From: Buddleja alternifolia
Taxonomy: Eukaryota > Streptophyta > Magnoliopsida > Lamiales > Scrophulariaceae
Reading direction: 5' to 3'
Length of the DNA stretch: 64,000 bases
Assembly (NCBI GenBank): GCA_019426215.1
Contig: CM033404.1
Span: 26,908,843-26,972,842 of the forward strand
Shown: one piece after another, positions 35,358-45,935 of the stretch
Position numbering within the stretch: position 1 is the stretch's first letter
How the letters are laid out: the number at the start of each line of letters is the position of its first letter
Position numbers and translations under genes: made by a program
The notes under the pieces: generated by a model
Databases searched by the model: none
The model's input: only the letters and a program-made list of their open reading frames with translations
Told to the model about the DNA's origin: nothing

Positions 35358-36290
35358 TTCGAGAGAGATAAATAAGAAGATAACTGCAGAAATAAACCAG
35401 ATTAATTAGATTACTTATAATTGACTTAACCAAGAAAAATTAAGGACTTTAAAATTCATCTTGGCTCCCACTGCATTTTTCGAATTCCACACTCCCATGC
35501 AGAAATCGGGAATCATCATTGGCATCGATTCCACAGCGGGTATTGAGGTCCTCAATTAATTAGATAGGTTGCAACCTAACCGATTTCTGACCCATTAATT
35601 ATCTGAAGTGATGTCTTACATCAATTTATCCCATAAATGTTTCAATGCCTTTCCCTGTAGTTCCCAAGCCGCAACCTAACCGATTTCTAAGCTCGTGAAC
35701 TATCCGAGTTCATTCCCACTAACTCCTTTAATCTATTGAATTTCACCTTGCAACCTAACCGGTTTCTGGGGTGAAATATGCTTCGACTAAGGCATTTTAT
35801 GCACTTAATAAAATTTCAAATTATTTCCAAATGCATAACCCCCATAACTGGGAAGCATTACATTTGTAGTAATTTTAATTTTAATAAGCTTAGTGGAGGG
35901 CGAGAATGTCCCACATCCTTTACTAACTCGATATTATTTAATTGGGAGAATTTAGATTGTCAAAAGTTTGGTCTCACTTTGCACATTAATCAATTTATAT
36001 AGCGCAATTATCATATATCAAAAATTTATGCTACTAATAAACATGCCTATCAATATATATAAATGGAATTAAATAAATAAAACCATCACACTCGATCATG
36101 GACTTTTACCAGAGGGCCCAAGCCAATGGCCATCACAAAAAGCTAAAAATGAAAATCTATCTAATCTTCATGGGCTTCTCGTTTCCACCAATCTTGAACT
36201 ATTCTATTAACACATCATATATTGAATTGATATACACAGATGGTGGAAAGTGATTCCCTATATCAGTTTTGCTACAAGTATCACATAATC
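35358..36290 (-). other. Leader/LTR region of copia B1
   Basis: No coding. The motif gcaacctaaccgatttct occurs three times (about 35569, 35671 and 35751). The stretch aligns in order with 50224-51100 of B2 (shared cttggctcccactgcattttt, then aacccccat and gtggagg landmarks). The right limit is a guess where the similarity fades. Confidence 0.55.
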
Positions 36291-37892
36291 TTGCATATTC
36301 TTTGCCTTCCCAGAGAGCGCCATGGGGAGGAATGTGAACCCACAATTAACGATATCAGAAATTCATTACATATTCTTTGTTTAGTTGTATCCATTTGATA
36401 CGTTAATCTCTTTGCAATTCGAAACTTTTGAAGAAGTTTTCTGTGTATTTAGTTTCAAGTTATGTTCTGATCATATGTCAATCTCTTTTGTTTCCTTCTT
36501 TTCCTTAAAATATTTTTTATTTTATATCTTTGATGGATAAGTAAAATATAGATTAAAATCAGAAGAGTGCATCTATTACATGAGTAAAAACGCCCGGCTT
36601 GCAAGAGAGTGTGTTGTGGAAAATTGACTCACTAGAAAGATGTTCAACCTTACATTGTGTGGGGCATTCATTTGGTGCCCAAGATCTTCTATTACAAAAT
36701 GGTGTTGCATCTTTTGTTGCATATTATGTTTGTCTGACAAGTGTTTATGATCCATATTAAATTTATATTCCAGAAAATATTTCATACATGTGTCATTCAT
36801 ATGTGAAGTGCAATAGGAGATTGCAATACATTTGCAATAGAAAATCCGAACTGAATTAGGCCAATAATCATCGGCATCATTTTTCCACACGAGATCCGCT
36901 ATTGCAAAATGGTGTTGCATCTCCTATTGCATTTATTCTGTGCATGATAAGTATATAAATTTTTTCCTTAAATATATAAGTGATTTGAATTTTGTACACT
37001 TGTCATGTATAGAGGTAAATGCAATAGGAGATGCAACACTATTTGCAATGGAGGATCCGGATTGTCATTTTTCATTGAAGTTTGGTAGCAAGTACACATG
37101 ACATATTTTCATTAGAAAAAATTGCTTTGTTTAAATTTCTAAATATGTAGCATAAAATATCAATTTGTCGAACAAGGTAAGTTATTCAAGTTCAAAATCT
37201 TCAATTATTTCATATATTAAGGTTTAGAACTGTGAGAATCTAACCGTCAACTAAGGAGCGATAATTTTAAATTTAAAATGTAAATATTTATCAAAAATCT
37301 CCACGTATCCATATCAAATTTAGAAAATATATTCACTTATCCATTAAACATAGACTTTGTTTCTAAACATCCATTAATTGTAATCTTTATTCCTAAACTT
37401 CTCCAATTTAATGGTGTAAATTTGTTCATTAACATCCATAAACTTTAGACTTTCTTTTTAAACTAATCTAATTTCTATATTTCTCACAAGATGTTCTTGC
37501 AGTACGAGCGGTCCATGATGAAAAGAAACATAATTCATGCATTCACATAGAAGTATATATTATCGATGCAACAAAAAACTCCAAGTAAACAACATTATCT
37601 TTTTTTTTAATTGCCTCATCTATTCATTTTTTCGCCACTAAAAGATTTTGTAACATATTTTATAAAATATTTGAGAATATATACGTCCCTTTTGGTTTTA
37701 ATTTTATGTGATTCGTTTGGACAAGTATGTACTTTCACTATTTAATTCACAATGATATTACTAAAGAGAAACTCTGATTTTATGCTAAAATAAAAAGAAA
37801 ATCATACATTCAGTTTAAGCCTAAATATCACTTTTAAAAAAAATATATATTTGAATTAAATTAGGTCAAGCATAGCACGGGTCACACACTAG
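36291..37892. other. AT-rich spacer with small palindromic MITEs; ends in a Helitron-like 3' terminus
   Basis: No gene is seen. It holds palindromic elements at about 36655-37060 and then several hundred bases of AT-rich sequence. At 37875-37892 it reads agcacgggtcacacactag, closely like the 3' end of plant Helitrons (CTAG, followed by T). Its 5' end was not located. Confidence 0.5.
36655..37060. repeat. Palindromic MITE-like repeats around a tgcaataggagatgcaaca core
   Basis: 36895-36937 and 37016-37056 form inverted repeats (gttgcatctcctattgcattta and its complement). A diverged further pair lies at 36681-36722 and 36818-36850. This suggests two related small elements, about 170 and 240 bp, side by side. 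Confidence 0.7.
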
Positions 37893-39964
37893 TCTATATC
37901 TATACTATTAATATTTGAAGGGGGTGTGGGACCCACAACTGTTTAATTTTGACCAAATGGTGCATTTTTAAATTTTTGAATTTTTTTAATGTTAAAAAAA
38001 ACTGATTGGTTTTTTTAAGATTCTAAATATAACTTACATCTTATTTATATCAGGAAAAAAGAGAATATATTAGGATGCAAATAGACGAGAAAAAAAATAA
38101 AAAAATATGCAGAATTGGGGGCCATAATTGATTCATTGCCGTTCATATATATATATATATGGAAATTGAATAAGTTATGGATGTAATGGGAAAAATAAAT
38201 AAATAAATAAAGATAGGCTCTTGGAAGATTTACAAATTTTGAAGTGTTCTTTTCCTTTTCTTCCATAATTCAAGTTACTAAATTGATTACATATATTTAA
38301 TAAGGAAACTACCAAAATTAGTTAACAACTTCATATATTATAATTCTACTATTCCAGCAGAGGCTATAAGCCTATAGGCGTTGAAAATTTAATTTATTTT
38401 TTCTTTGATGGATGTTCTAATCCTTTTGCTAATGCTTTCAAAAGTTTCCATGATATTGTTTTGTATATCTGCATGTATGCATGATTTAATTTCTTCTGCG
38501 GATTGAGATGAAAAGATTAAAAAAATCATCAAAAGTTATGAATATTATCATTTTTTTGACTTTTCCATGTGAGTTTATTTTTAACATATTTTAATATTTA
38601 TTAGTATTATTATTATGTTTTTTTAATCCATGTTGAATCCCAAAATATGAATGCATTTGAGATCCGGACTCAAACAAGTGAAATTACCCAAATCCTAACG
38701 TTATTGACTTCTTCTCAACCAAGTAAAATTACCTCGATCCTAAAGTTCTTGGATTTCTTTTTATGTAAATAATTGAAATTTCATTTGTCTAACGATATCT
38801 TTCATTTACTTTATCTTTCTTGAAGAGGTAAAAGGTAAATTGTGTATATTCGTTTATGCTTATAGAAAGTGTTTTTTATCCAATCATAAAGTAATATTAA
38901 TATTAGATATATTATATATGCGCATATTTCTGTAAAGAAAAACTACTTATTAATGAAAGAGATTGCCAAAGAGTAATTTAAAAAATAATTATATTAATTT
39001 TATTAAGATATAATGTGATTTACACTGTACAATATTTTGAAATTTTGATTATTTTAACATTCTATCAAATTTTGAAACATTTCTGCTTCCTAATATAATT
39101 AATAGTTTTGACACAATTACTTGAACTTATAACCCCCTTTATATTGTCTCTGAATAGTTGTCTGTGAATAGTGAAAGTTTATTTATGACTTTGTTTAAAT
39201 GCTACTAAGTTAGTGCACATATCTTTATTTACGCTTAATTTTATGTGCATATTATGCTTTTCGACTGTCCCATGTACTAAATTTAGTTTTAATATATTTT
39301 TATATTAATTAATATTGGCATTTTATATTCCTAATCCAAGCCTAATCCTAAAATCTAAAAGTGGTTGGAATTCAGACTCAACCAAGTAGGGTTGCCTAAG
39401 TTCTAACGTTTGGCTTTTTTTTTTTTATGTAAATAATTAAAATTTTATTTGGTTAATTATTTCTTTCATTTCCTTCAACTGGATTGAAGAGTTGGATTGA
39501 GTATATTCGTTATGTTTACAAAATTATTTATTATTTGATCAAGAAAAACTATTTATGCTTCAAAAAAAGTGATCACTCTCTAAGGGAATAGTGGGTAATG
39601 TGTCCAAACTTCAAATACAATTAATGTCCAAATTATATTTCTTTTCCTTTTACTTCTTTTAAATTTTTTCAAAAACTACAATTTAGTCTCTAAACTTTTA
39701 GAGTTCACAATTTGACCCCATACATTTTTGATACTTTCTATTTAGTCCACAAACTTTTCCGACAATTATAACAACATAAAATTATGATAACAAAAGTTCT
39801 AAGTACGATTTACTTATGTTTACTATGATTTACATGAAATATAGCATTCAAGTAGTGAAAGACTTTTGCAGTGTAGTTGATTGATTAATGAAAAATAAGT
39901 ATGCATTTGATTGTATTTAGCTTTAATTAATTTTAGTCTGTACATAGCAAGGGGTACACACTAG
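37893..39964 (+). mobile_element. Putative non-autonomous Helitron
   Basis: The start tctatatctatactattaa directly follows a Helitron-like 3' end (ctag at 37889-37892). The right end gcaaggggtacacactag at 39947-39964 is followed by T. Known of Helitrons: TC start, CTRR end, insertion without target duplication into AT. No Rep/helicase frame is present, so it is non-autonomous. The hairpin before CTAG is weak. Two internal regions (about 38630-38830 and 39345-39500) are related to each other. Confidence 0.5.
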
Positions 39965-40300
39965 TTACCTAATATTCAAAGAAAAAAAGGGAAAATAATT
40001 CGTCATCTTCTGTTTCTAATAGGAAAGATCTCTCCCAAAGGAAGAAGAGTGTGATCCCATTTTCCCATTCATATAAGTGGAGAGTAAAGTGTAATCGATC
40101 TAAAGATAAATTGGAAAATATTTGGACATACAAATGTGCTTGAAATATATCCGAACATAACCAATTTCTTCCAGTAATTTGTGTATTTATACGCATTAGC
40201 AAAAATCATGCGTGTGAGATTAGAAGAGACAATATAATCTTAAAAAATATATTAAATTAAGGAGTTTTTTTGCAATTAACTTACTACATGTAAAGAAAGT
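39965..40300. other. AT-rich spacer, nothing identified
   Basis: 336 bp between the Helitron-like end and the LTR of element E. The short minus-strand frame here has no recognisable feature. Confidence 0.5.
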
Positions 40301-40801
40301 TGATGATGGTATAAATTGTCAGTCAATGAATATCAAGTGATTGACCACGTGGGGTGGAGAATCCGATCCAACTCACGACAAACTAGGTTGGGGGTTGATG
40401 AATGTATAGACTGCACTCGCTGTTTGAGTGAGCTACTTACATACCCGATGAATATGGGATCAAGTCAGCTCGTAGTTCTGTATTGGTTTTATTCTTAGTT
40501 CTAACCAGTGGATTTTTCTGGAGAGAGTAGATAATGAGCCTTTCCCAGCTCCTCTAAGGTATTCATATGGAGTTGGTAGTGGGCTATGGGCTCAACTTTA
40601 TCAGTAGCCCATCAGGCTTACAGATATACCCCTTATTTAGCCCTTAGAGTATTAAAATAACCCAAGTACTCTTATTGAGTCGTCAGCCATTTAGGCTCGA
40701 CTAGTATATTACCCGCGGACGTGACCCATGGGTGGCGCCCCCACCTGAGCTGGGGGTATGTTAATTACCATAAGGCCCCTAGACATTTTTGGTGCACATC
40801 A
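40301..40801 (-). repeat. 3' LTR of non-autonomous LTR element E
   Basis: On the minus strand it starts TGATGTGCACCAAAAATG at 40801 and ends CCATCATCA at 40301, 501 bp. It is directly preceded (element sense) by a purine-rich gggagtgggggggcatta, a good polypurine tract. No matching second LTR is in the window, so the other end was lost or lies under later rearrangement. Confidence 0.68.
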
Positions 40802-41465
40802 TAATGCCCCCCCACTCCCGGATGTACCGTATAGGATACCCGGGAGTAGAAATATGTGCGGGCGTATGGAAAACTTTGTTGCCTCGAGGGGGTCTAACGA
40901 GTCACCCTTTTAAAGGGGAATATCTTAAGTGTTATCTCGAGACAACGTAGGTGTTAACTTAAGGCAGCACCAGTGGCCACCGTGAGGTCTGGCGCCTCGG
41001 GATCGAGCGCCGCGAGGTCAGATGCCTCGGGGTCGAGCACCAGGGGGTCAGATGCCTTGTCATGTCAACATGTGCGAGGTACTTCGATTTGAGTATGCGT
41101 TTCGTGTCTTAGAGGGGAGCTCTTAAGTTATGAACCTTTACCCCAATTGACTGATAACCTTAGGGGGGTTATTAAGTTAGTTGATGAGACACTTTAGAAA
41201 AAATTTAGGTGGTGAGATGTGCTTCAAGCACACCTTTATTTGTGAGACGCGCCTCATAAAGAGGGGGGGTGCATGCCTGGCCTAAGGGGAGGCTTGCGCC
41301 TCGCCCATAGGAAGTTTTTCGTCTCGGAGGAGACTTAGTATTTTGAGGCCTCTATCCAGGGATTCAGCATCCCGGAGGGGACCTGTAATTTTTTACCTCA
41401 ATCCGAGAATTTGCACTGTGGAGGGGACTTGGAAACTATTAAGCGTTCCTTTGCCCTAAGCTGAG

Positions 41466-41730
41466 GGGGTAAGGGATTTGGCCTCGAGGTATGGGGGCTA
41501 GGTCACTTGCCTCAAGGTTAGGGGGCAAAGGCCTTGGTTCCACGGTGAATAGGCAGTGTCCCTAGCCTCGAGATAAAGGGGCAAGGGCCATGGCTTCGAG
41601 GTGTGGTGATGAGTTTCCATGCCTCGTGGTAAGGGGGCAAGGGTCTCTGCTTCATGGCGAGTGGGCTAGATCCTTTGCCTCGAAGTGAGGGGGCAAAGTC
41701 CTTGGCCTCTAAGTGTGGTGATTGTTTTTC
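41466..41730. repeat. Degenerate minisatellite built on gcctcgaggtaagggggcaagg
   Basis: Modules starting gcctcg or cttcgagg with a G-rich follow-up recur every 27-30 bp, in an alternating pattern of about 57 bp: gcctcgaggtatggggg, cctcaaggttagggggc, gcctcgagataaaggggc, gcctcgtggtaagggggc and gcctcgaagtgagggggc. Confidence 0.75.
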
Positions 41731-42131
41731 CCTCATTGCAGTGTTGGATTTATTTCCTATGGCCTTTTGCGCTGGACTATATGTCGAAAATAATTTTTGC
41801 TCAACCTATTGGGTAGGAGAGTCCTCGCCTTCAAGAGGGATTTTGGTTGCGAGAACACGTATCGCCCTTACGCGATGAGGAGGTCGCCTCGCTATTGTGG
41901 CGAGGGGCCTCCTCTAGAACCTCACGGTTGTGTGCCGTTGCAACGTATAGCCTTGGGGCTTTTTGCTGACGTTTTTTGCCTCCGGGTAATTCGTCGCCTA
42001 GATGTTGTGCGAGTTACCTCGTATAGGCGGGTGATATTTGATGCCCTGGTCCTCCCTCGTATGGCATACTTACCCCTGAAACATATGTTGGGCCGTTTTA
42101 GGCTTCAAGTAAGTCTTTACTTCTTTCTTCG

Positions 42132-42314
42132 TGGCTTCATGAGCTCTATCGGGGTATACCCCATGACTTCATGAGCACTAGGTTAATTACTTAATTGAAT
42201 TGTTGTGCCCTATGGCTTCATGAACGCTAGTGGGGTGTTTTGTACCCCTTGGCTTCATGAGCGCTAGTGGCGTGTTTTGTACCCCTTGGCTTCATGAGCT
42301 CTAGCGGGGTACTT
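42132..42314. repeat. Minisatellite, unit about 37 bp (ggcttcatgagcgctag...)
   Basis: Copies begin at 42132, 42165, 42214, 42251 and 42288. The last three are 37 bp apart and nearly identical up to gttttgtacccctt. Confidence 0.85.
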
Positions 42315-42670
42315 AGTCATTTTTAACACACCGTTGGCTGGATTCAATGAATGCTAGGAATGATAGATAGCTAGTGCTGACAGACAGCTAGTGGTATGGT
42401 GATAGTGGCCTTGCGGACACGTTGCCTCGCGGCTGCAGGCAAGGCATGCTCCTTCTTCCGGGGTGTTACCCGGACTTATAACCTCATGGGTTTTTACCGG
42501 TGGTGACTTATGATTTTTTATATGCCTTATGTACATATCCATGTACTTTATCTTACGGTCGCTTTTTTGCTTGTAGGACTATGATCTAGTCGAACGTCAG
42601 CAGCAATCTTGTTTTTGATTTAGCACATTTGTGAGCTACTCATTAGCTCTTCATAGGCTTTGAGTAAGCT

Positions 42671-43174
42671 TTATATTTTTAGTTCTACACATTCAAACGT
42701 GCCATACAATAATGCTTCTAACTCTGCTACACTTTTGGCCGCTCGTTCGGGTGTAATCTTCTGGGCAGAGATCCGTTCGTTTTCCCATTCATCATCTTCT
42801 CTCACTGTCACGTCAGTGCATTTCCCCTCTATATTGCTCTCAGTGTGACTTCGCCATGACTCCGGTGCTTCTTCAGACATTTTGCTCAATAGTTGCCCGA
42901 GTTGATAATTAGTCTCCTTTATTTCCCGAGATACTTCCATCAATATAAGGCGGAGCTCTCCAATAGTGTTATCGAGTTGTTCCCCCGGAGTAGGAATTCT
43001 CACTTGGGAATGTTGTGGAAAGAACCCTTGTGCATAACATACTTGAATGACGTCGAACACCCATTGCCTATTTCTTGGACAATCCAAATCCTCGAGAGTG
43101 AGTTGCATAGCCTGAATGAGTCCTAGAAACCATTCTCGTTGCTCAGGGGTCAGAAACGAAAGATTTCCTGCCAT
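42671..43174 (-). CDS. Intact 167-codon frame of unknown function in LTR element F
   Basis: The frame starts with ATG at 43172-43174 (MAGNLSFLTPEQREWFLGLI), about 95 bp downstream of the primer site of element F in element sense, and ends with a stop at 42671-42673. It is acidic overall, likely helical, with LDNTIGELRLILMEVSREI and ITPERAAKSVAELEALLYG as the most regular helical stretches. I see no zinc knuckle, protease or capsid signature. Its position is where gag begins, so a small gag-derived protein of a non-autonomous element is the best guess. It has no internal stop, unlike almost every other transposon frame in the window. Confidence 0.55.
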   Translation of the reverse strand: MAGNLSFLTPEQREWFLGLIQAMQLTLEDLDCPRNRQWVFDVIQVCYAQGFFPQHSQVRIPTPGEQLDNTIGELRLILMEVSREIKETNYQLGQLLSKMSEEAPESWRSHTESNIEGKCTDVTVREDDEWENERISAQKITPERAAKSVAELEALLYGTFECVELKI

Positions 43175-43272
43175 TTATTGGAATTAGAATTAAGACAAAA
43201 AAACTAAAGCAAAAATAAATATAAAACAAAAATTATAAAAACTTGCAATAAAAACAAAAACTAGAAAAAACA

Positions 43273-43298
43273 GATCCCCGGCAACGGCGCCAAAAACT
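43273..43298 (-). promoter_or_regulatory. Primer binding site of LTR element F
   Basis: Minus-strand tttttggcgccgttgccggg follows the LTR end TCGTGTCA. TGGCGCCGTTGCCGGGG is the primer site typical of plant Ty3/gypsy elements of the Athila/Tat group (Asp tRNA type). This assigns the neighbouring LTR to a gypsy-like element. Confidence 0.85.
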
Positions 43299-44789
43299 TG
43301 ACACGAAAAATCCTTACGTGTTTGCACAGCAAGTGGACTGGTCATGTGTAGTAATAAAGTGGATTTTTAAGTCCGGATTGTCGATCCCACAGAGACTTGT
43401 ATTTTAGACTTCTTGAATTTAAAGCAAGCAAGAATTAAACTGAAACTAAAGGTTTAAAGATTTTAAAAGCAATAAAATAAACTAAACTAAAGATTTAAAG
43501 ATTTTAAAAGCAATAAAATAAACTAAAACAAGAATTAACTCAAATATTATGGAAGCAAGATACAAGAAACAAGATGTCGAAATCAAGATAGCTATGGAAG
43601 AGAGCAACTAAGACACATGTGCTGGCATAAATTAATTAATTCTTGTTAAAATCACATTTTCATATGATTAGACTAATGTTGCTTTGATGGAAACTCCTTA
43701 ATTAACTATTACCCGATCTCTCGGCTGTAATAATCCTATGACTACGTGACGGTTCTCTAAATATGTCTATCCGAGAATCAAATCATTAGCCATGCGTTCA
43801 CGTTTTAGAATTTCCCCGGATGAATCAGGCTAACTGCACCCGGAAATCTATACCTATCTCTAGGAGCAATTCCTCATATGTTTCGGATGATGTGATGATT
43901 TCTTTGAACCCTAACTTATATTCTCTCGAATCATAAACTAGGCTAATTAACAAGCATATGTTGATCAGGCATACGATTGGAATAAACACACAAAATCAAT
44001 ACACAAAGCAACAATAGAATTAATATGAAAAACACAATTTATAACTCAAATATCATAATTTAGCCTCAACATGGCCTTAGTTCGAAGAATCTAATTCATC
44101 ATAAAAGATAAAAGATAGAAACTTAAATTAAGATTCATATTCATAGACAAAAATAAATCTAAATCTAAGAAACTCCCTCGTATTTTTGATGGTTGAACTT
44201 CGATCTTCATCTCTTCCATGCTTCTTGATTTCTTCACCTTCAAGGGTTCTTGAAAATCTTCATAAATATGTAAAAACGATCTCTAAACCCCATGATGGCT
44301 CTATTTTGTGTGTATTTTCCGTCTCCTAACCGTAGAGAACTAATCTACTATATATAAGGGTGGAAGGGGAAGACTCCAACTTGAATTAGAATTGAAAATT
44401 TCCAAAAATATGCTATTTTTCCCGTTAGAACCAACGTCCGAACGTGAAGTACCCAACGTCCGTACGTTGGAAATAGAAACATTTTGCCTTCTGCGCAGCG
44501 ATCTTGTTTCCTTCATAACTTTCTCCACAGACCTCCAATTTAGGTGATTCAAGTTGCCACGTGATGCTACGACAGATTTCTACAACTTTGTAGAATAAAT
44601 ATTTGTCAAATTCAGTCTCTAAATACTCCGAAATTCTGCATTTATGTCCAGTTTTCCTCAATTGCAATGATTTTCCACCTTTACTCAATAAGCACACAAA
44701 TTACAAGCATATGTGGCATAAATCATGCATAAACCAATATAAATAACATAAATATGAGGCTTTAAAACATGTAAATCTCACACCTATCA
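43299..44789 (-). repeat. 5' LTR of gypsy-like element F
   Basis: On the minus strand it starts TGATAGGTGTGAGATTTAC at 44789 and ends TTTTTCGTGTCA at 43299, 1491 bp. Element F entered copia copy A2, whose pol stops at 44790. The other LTR of F is not in the window. A 28-bp segment (aaagatttaaagattttaaaagcaataaa type) is tandemly duplicated near 43450-43520. Ends and the gtaataaagtgga segment are shared with the solo LTR at 25760-27230. Confidence 0.82.
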
Positions 44790-45040
44790 CGCTTCATCCA
44801 CTTTCTTAGGTTACATTTGAGATAGAAGGCTTGCGAACATAGCCTCATTGAATGTAGCGGCTCTGGTCCTAACAGGCGCTTCAATATCTCCAATAATCTG
44901 CTCTGGTGGATGATCACGCAGCCACAGTCTATCTGGTTGGAAAGGGTTAAGATGTTGAACAGGCGCTTGACAATCAGACGCTTGACTACCCTCTTGCGTA
45001 GGCGCTTCTAGTTCACAGATCCTTATTTGCTCTTGATGCT
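44790..45040 (-). pseudogene. Pol linker fragment of A2 (between integrase and RT)
   Basis: On the minus strand this aligns with A1 28180-28410: the RTRAA-type stretch, LLSQM and PKKVDEA stay readable, with a stop in the middle. It ends abruptly at the F LTR on one side and at the CCGAA-rich insert on the other. Confidence 0.7.
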
Positions 45041-45420
45041 TCCGGCGTGATGCAGCGATGGTCTGAGCAACTGTGCCACGGTGGTCGGACTTCTCAGAGA
45101 GAGGGGCAGAGTCGTAGAGAGAGGTTTGATTTGAGGCAGAAGGGTTTTTGGTTTTGACCGTGAAGAGTGAGAGAGAAAAGAGGACCTTTCTGGTTTTGAG
45201 CGTGAAGAGTGAGAGAGAAAAGAAGGATCCTACGTTACAGATAGATATTTATATTATAAAATAGATATAAAAAAAATTGGCACTCGGTTTTCCGTTCGGT
45301 CTGGTTTAACCGGACCTGAAATCAGGACCGAACCGAAAATCGAACTGAAATTTTTGGTTCTGTTTTCAGTTTGAACCAAAATTTTGGTTCTCGGTCAGCT
45401 CGGGCAATCCGGTTGGTAAT
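45041..45420 (-). mobile_element. CCGAA-rich insert in A2, related to the insert at 59350-60090
   Basis: The right half is made of variants of ccgaaccgaaaa / ttttggttc. The left half has a duplicated gtgaagagtgagagagaaaag (about 45160-45180 and 45205-45225). The same two-part structure, in related sequence, occurs in the insert in A3. It replaces the integrase core of A2, so insertion was accompanied or followed by a deletion. The class of element is not certain. Confidence 0.55.
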
Positions 45421-45935
45421 ATCTCTACAAGATTTAGATTTATAAGCTGAGAGATTGTCTTAAAGTTGAGGTGATTAATTTTTCTATGCCATAACCAACC
45501 CGTTTTAGATTCATTTTTAGCAACAAAACAAGTTGGGTTGTTATCAATTGTTGAACCCTAATCTACCAAATATACGTTGTTTGTTCTTTTACCTTTCAAT
45601 TTAGTAGACTTAGTCTTAGCGTCATTTATATAGCAACAGTCGCTTGAGAATATGATTTCAAAGCCTTTATCACAAAATTGACTTATGCTTAATAAATTAT
45701 GCTTCAGACCCTCAATATAATAAACATCACTTATCATGATGTTCCCCCTATGCACAGTACCTATACCTTTGGTTTTACCTTTGGAGTTGTCACCAAATAC
45801 AACCTGAGGACCATTGGCAACTCAATAGTTGATCAGAAGATCCTTAGAACCGGTCATGTGCCTTGACGATCCACTATCGAAGTACTAAATAGATGTATCG
45901 GCTCTAGCTCTAGGTACCTGCAATCAAAAGGGAAG
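45421..45935 (-). pseudogene. Protease and HHCC region of A2 pol
   Basis: FDSGSSRHMTGSKDLL shows an intact protease active-site motif. LKHNLLSISQFCDKGFEI and the zinc-region start GWLWHRKINHLNF follow. Stops are visible before the active site, after LLINY and after NVYLVD. Only the first half of the HHCC motif remains. Confidence 0.82.

Larger units (their letters stand above)
33732..36290 (-). mobile_element. Ty1/copia element B1: leader, gag, protease and start of integrase; truncated at A1
   Basis: Reading leftwards: a long leader (35358-36290), gag, protease, HHCC region and the first part of integrase, cut at 33731/33732 by the 5' LTR of A1. The rest of pol is not found on the other side of A1, where family D pol with its own integrase is present instead. 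The leader aligns with that of B2 at 50224-51338. The LTR border of B1 could not be fixed. Confidence 0.75.
40802..42640 (-). mobile_element. Internal region of LTR element E, G+C-rich, non-coding, with degenerate tandem repeats
   Basis: The stretch is G-rich and unlike its AT-rich surroundings. No gag or pol motif was found on either strand. It includes two minisatellites listed separately. The short frames here are products of the repeats. Somewhere around 42.6 kb it passes into the internal part of element F, with no clear border. Confidence 0.5.

Noticed and set aside
41518..42174. Frames of 72-125 codons in the G-rich region
   Set aside because: They follow minisatellite units (repeated Pro/Arg/Gly words) and show no domain.
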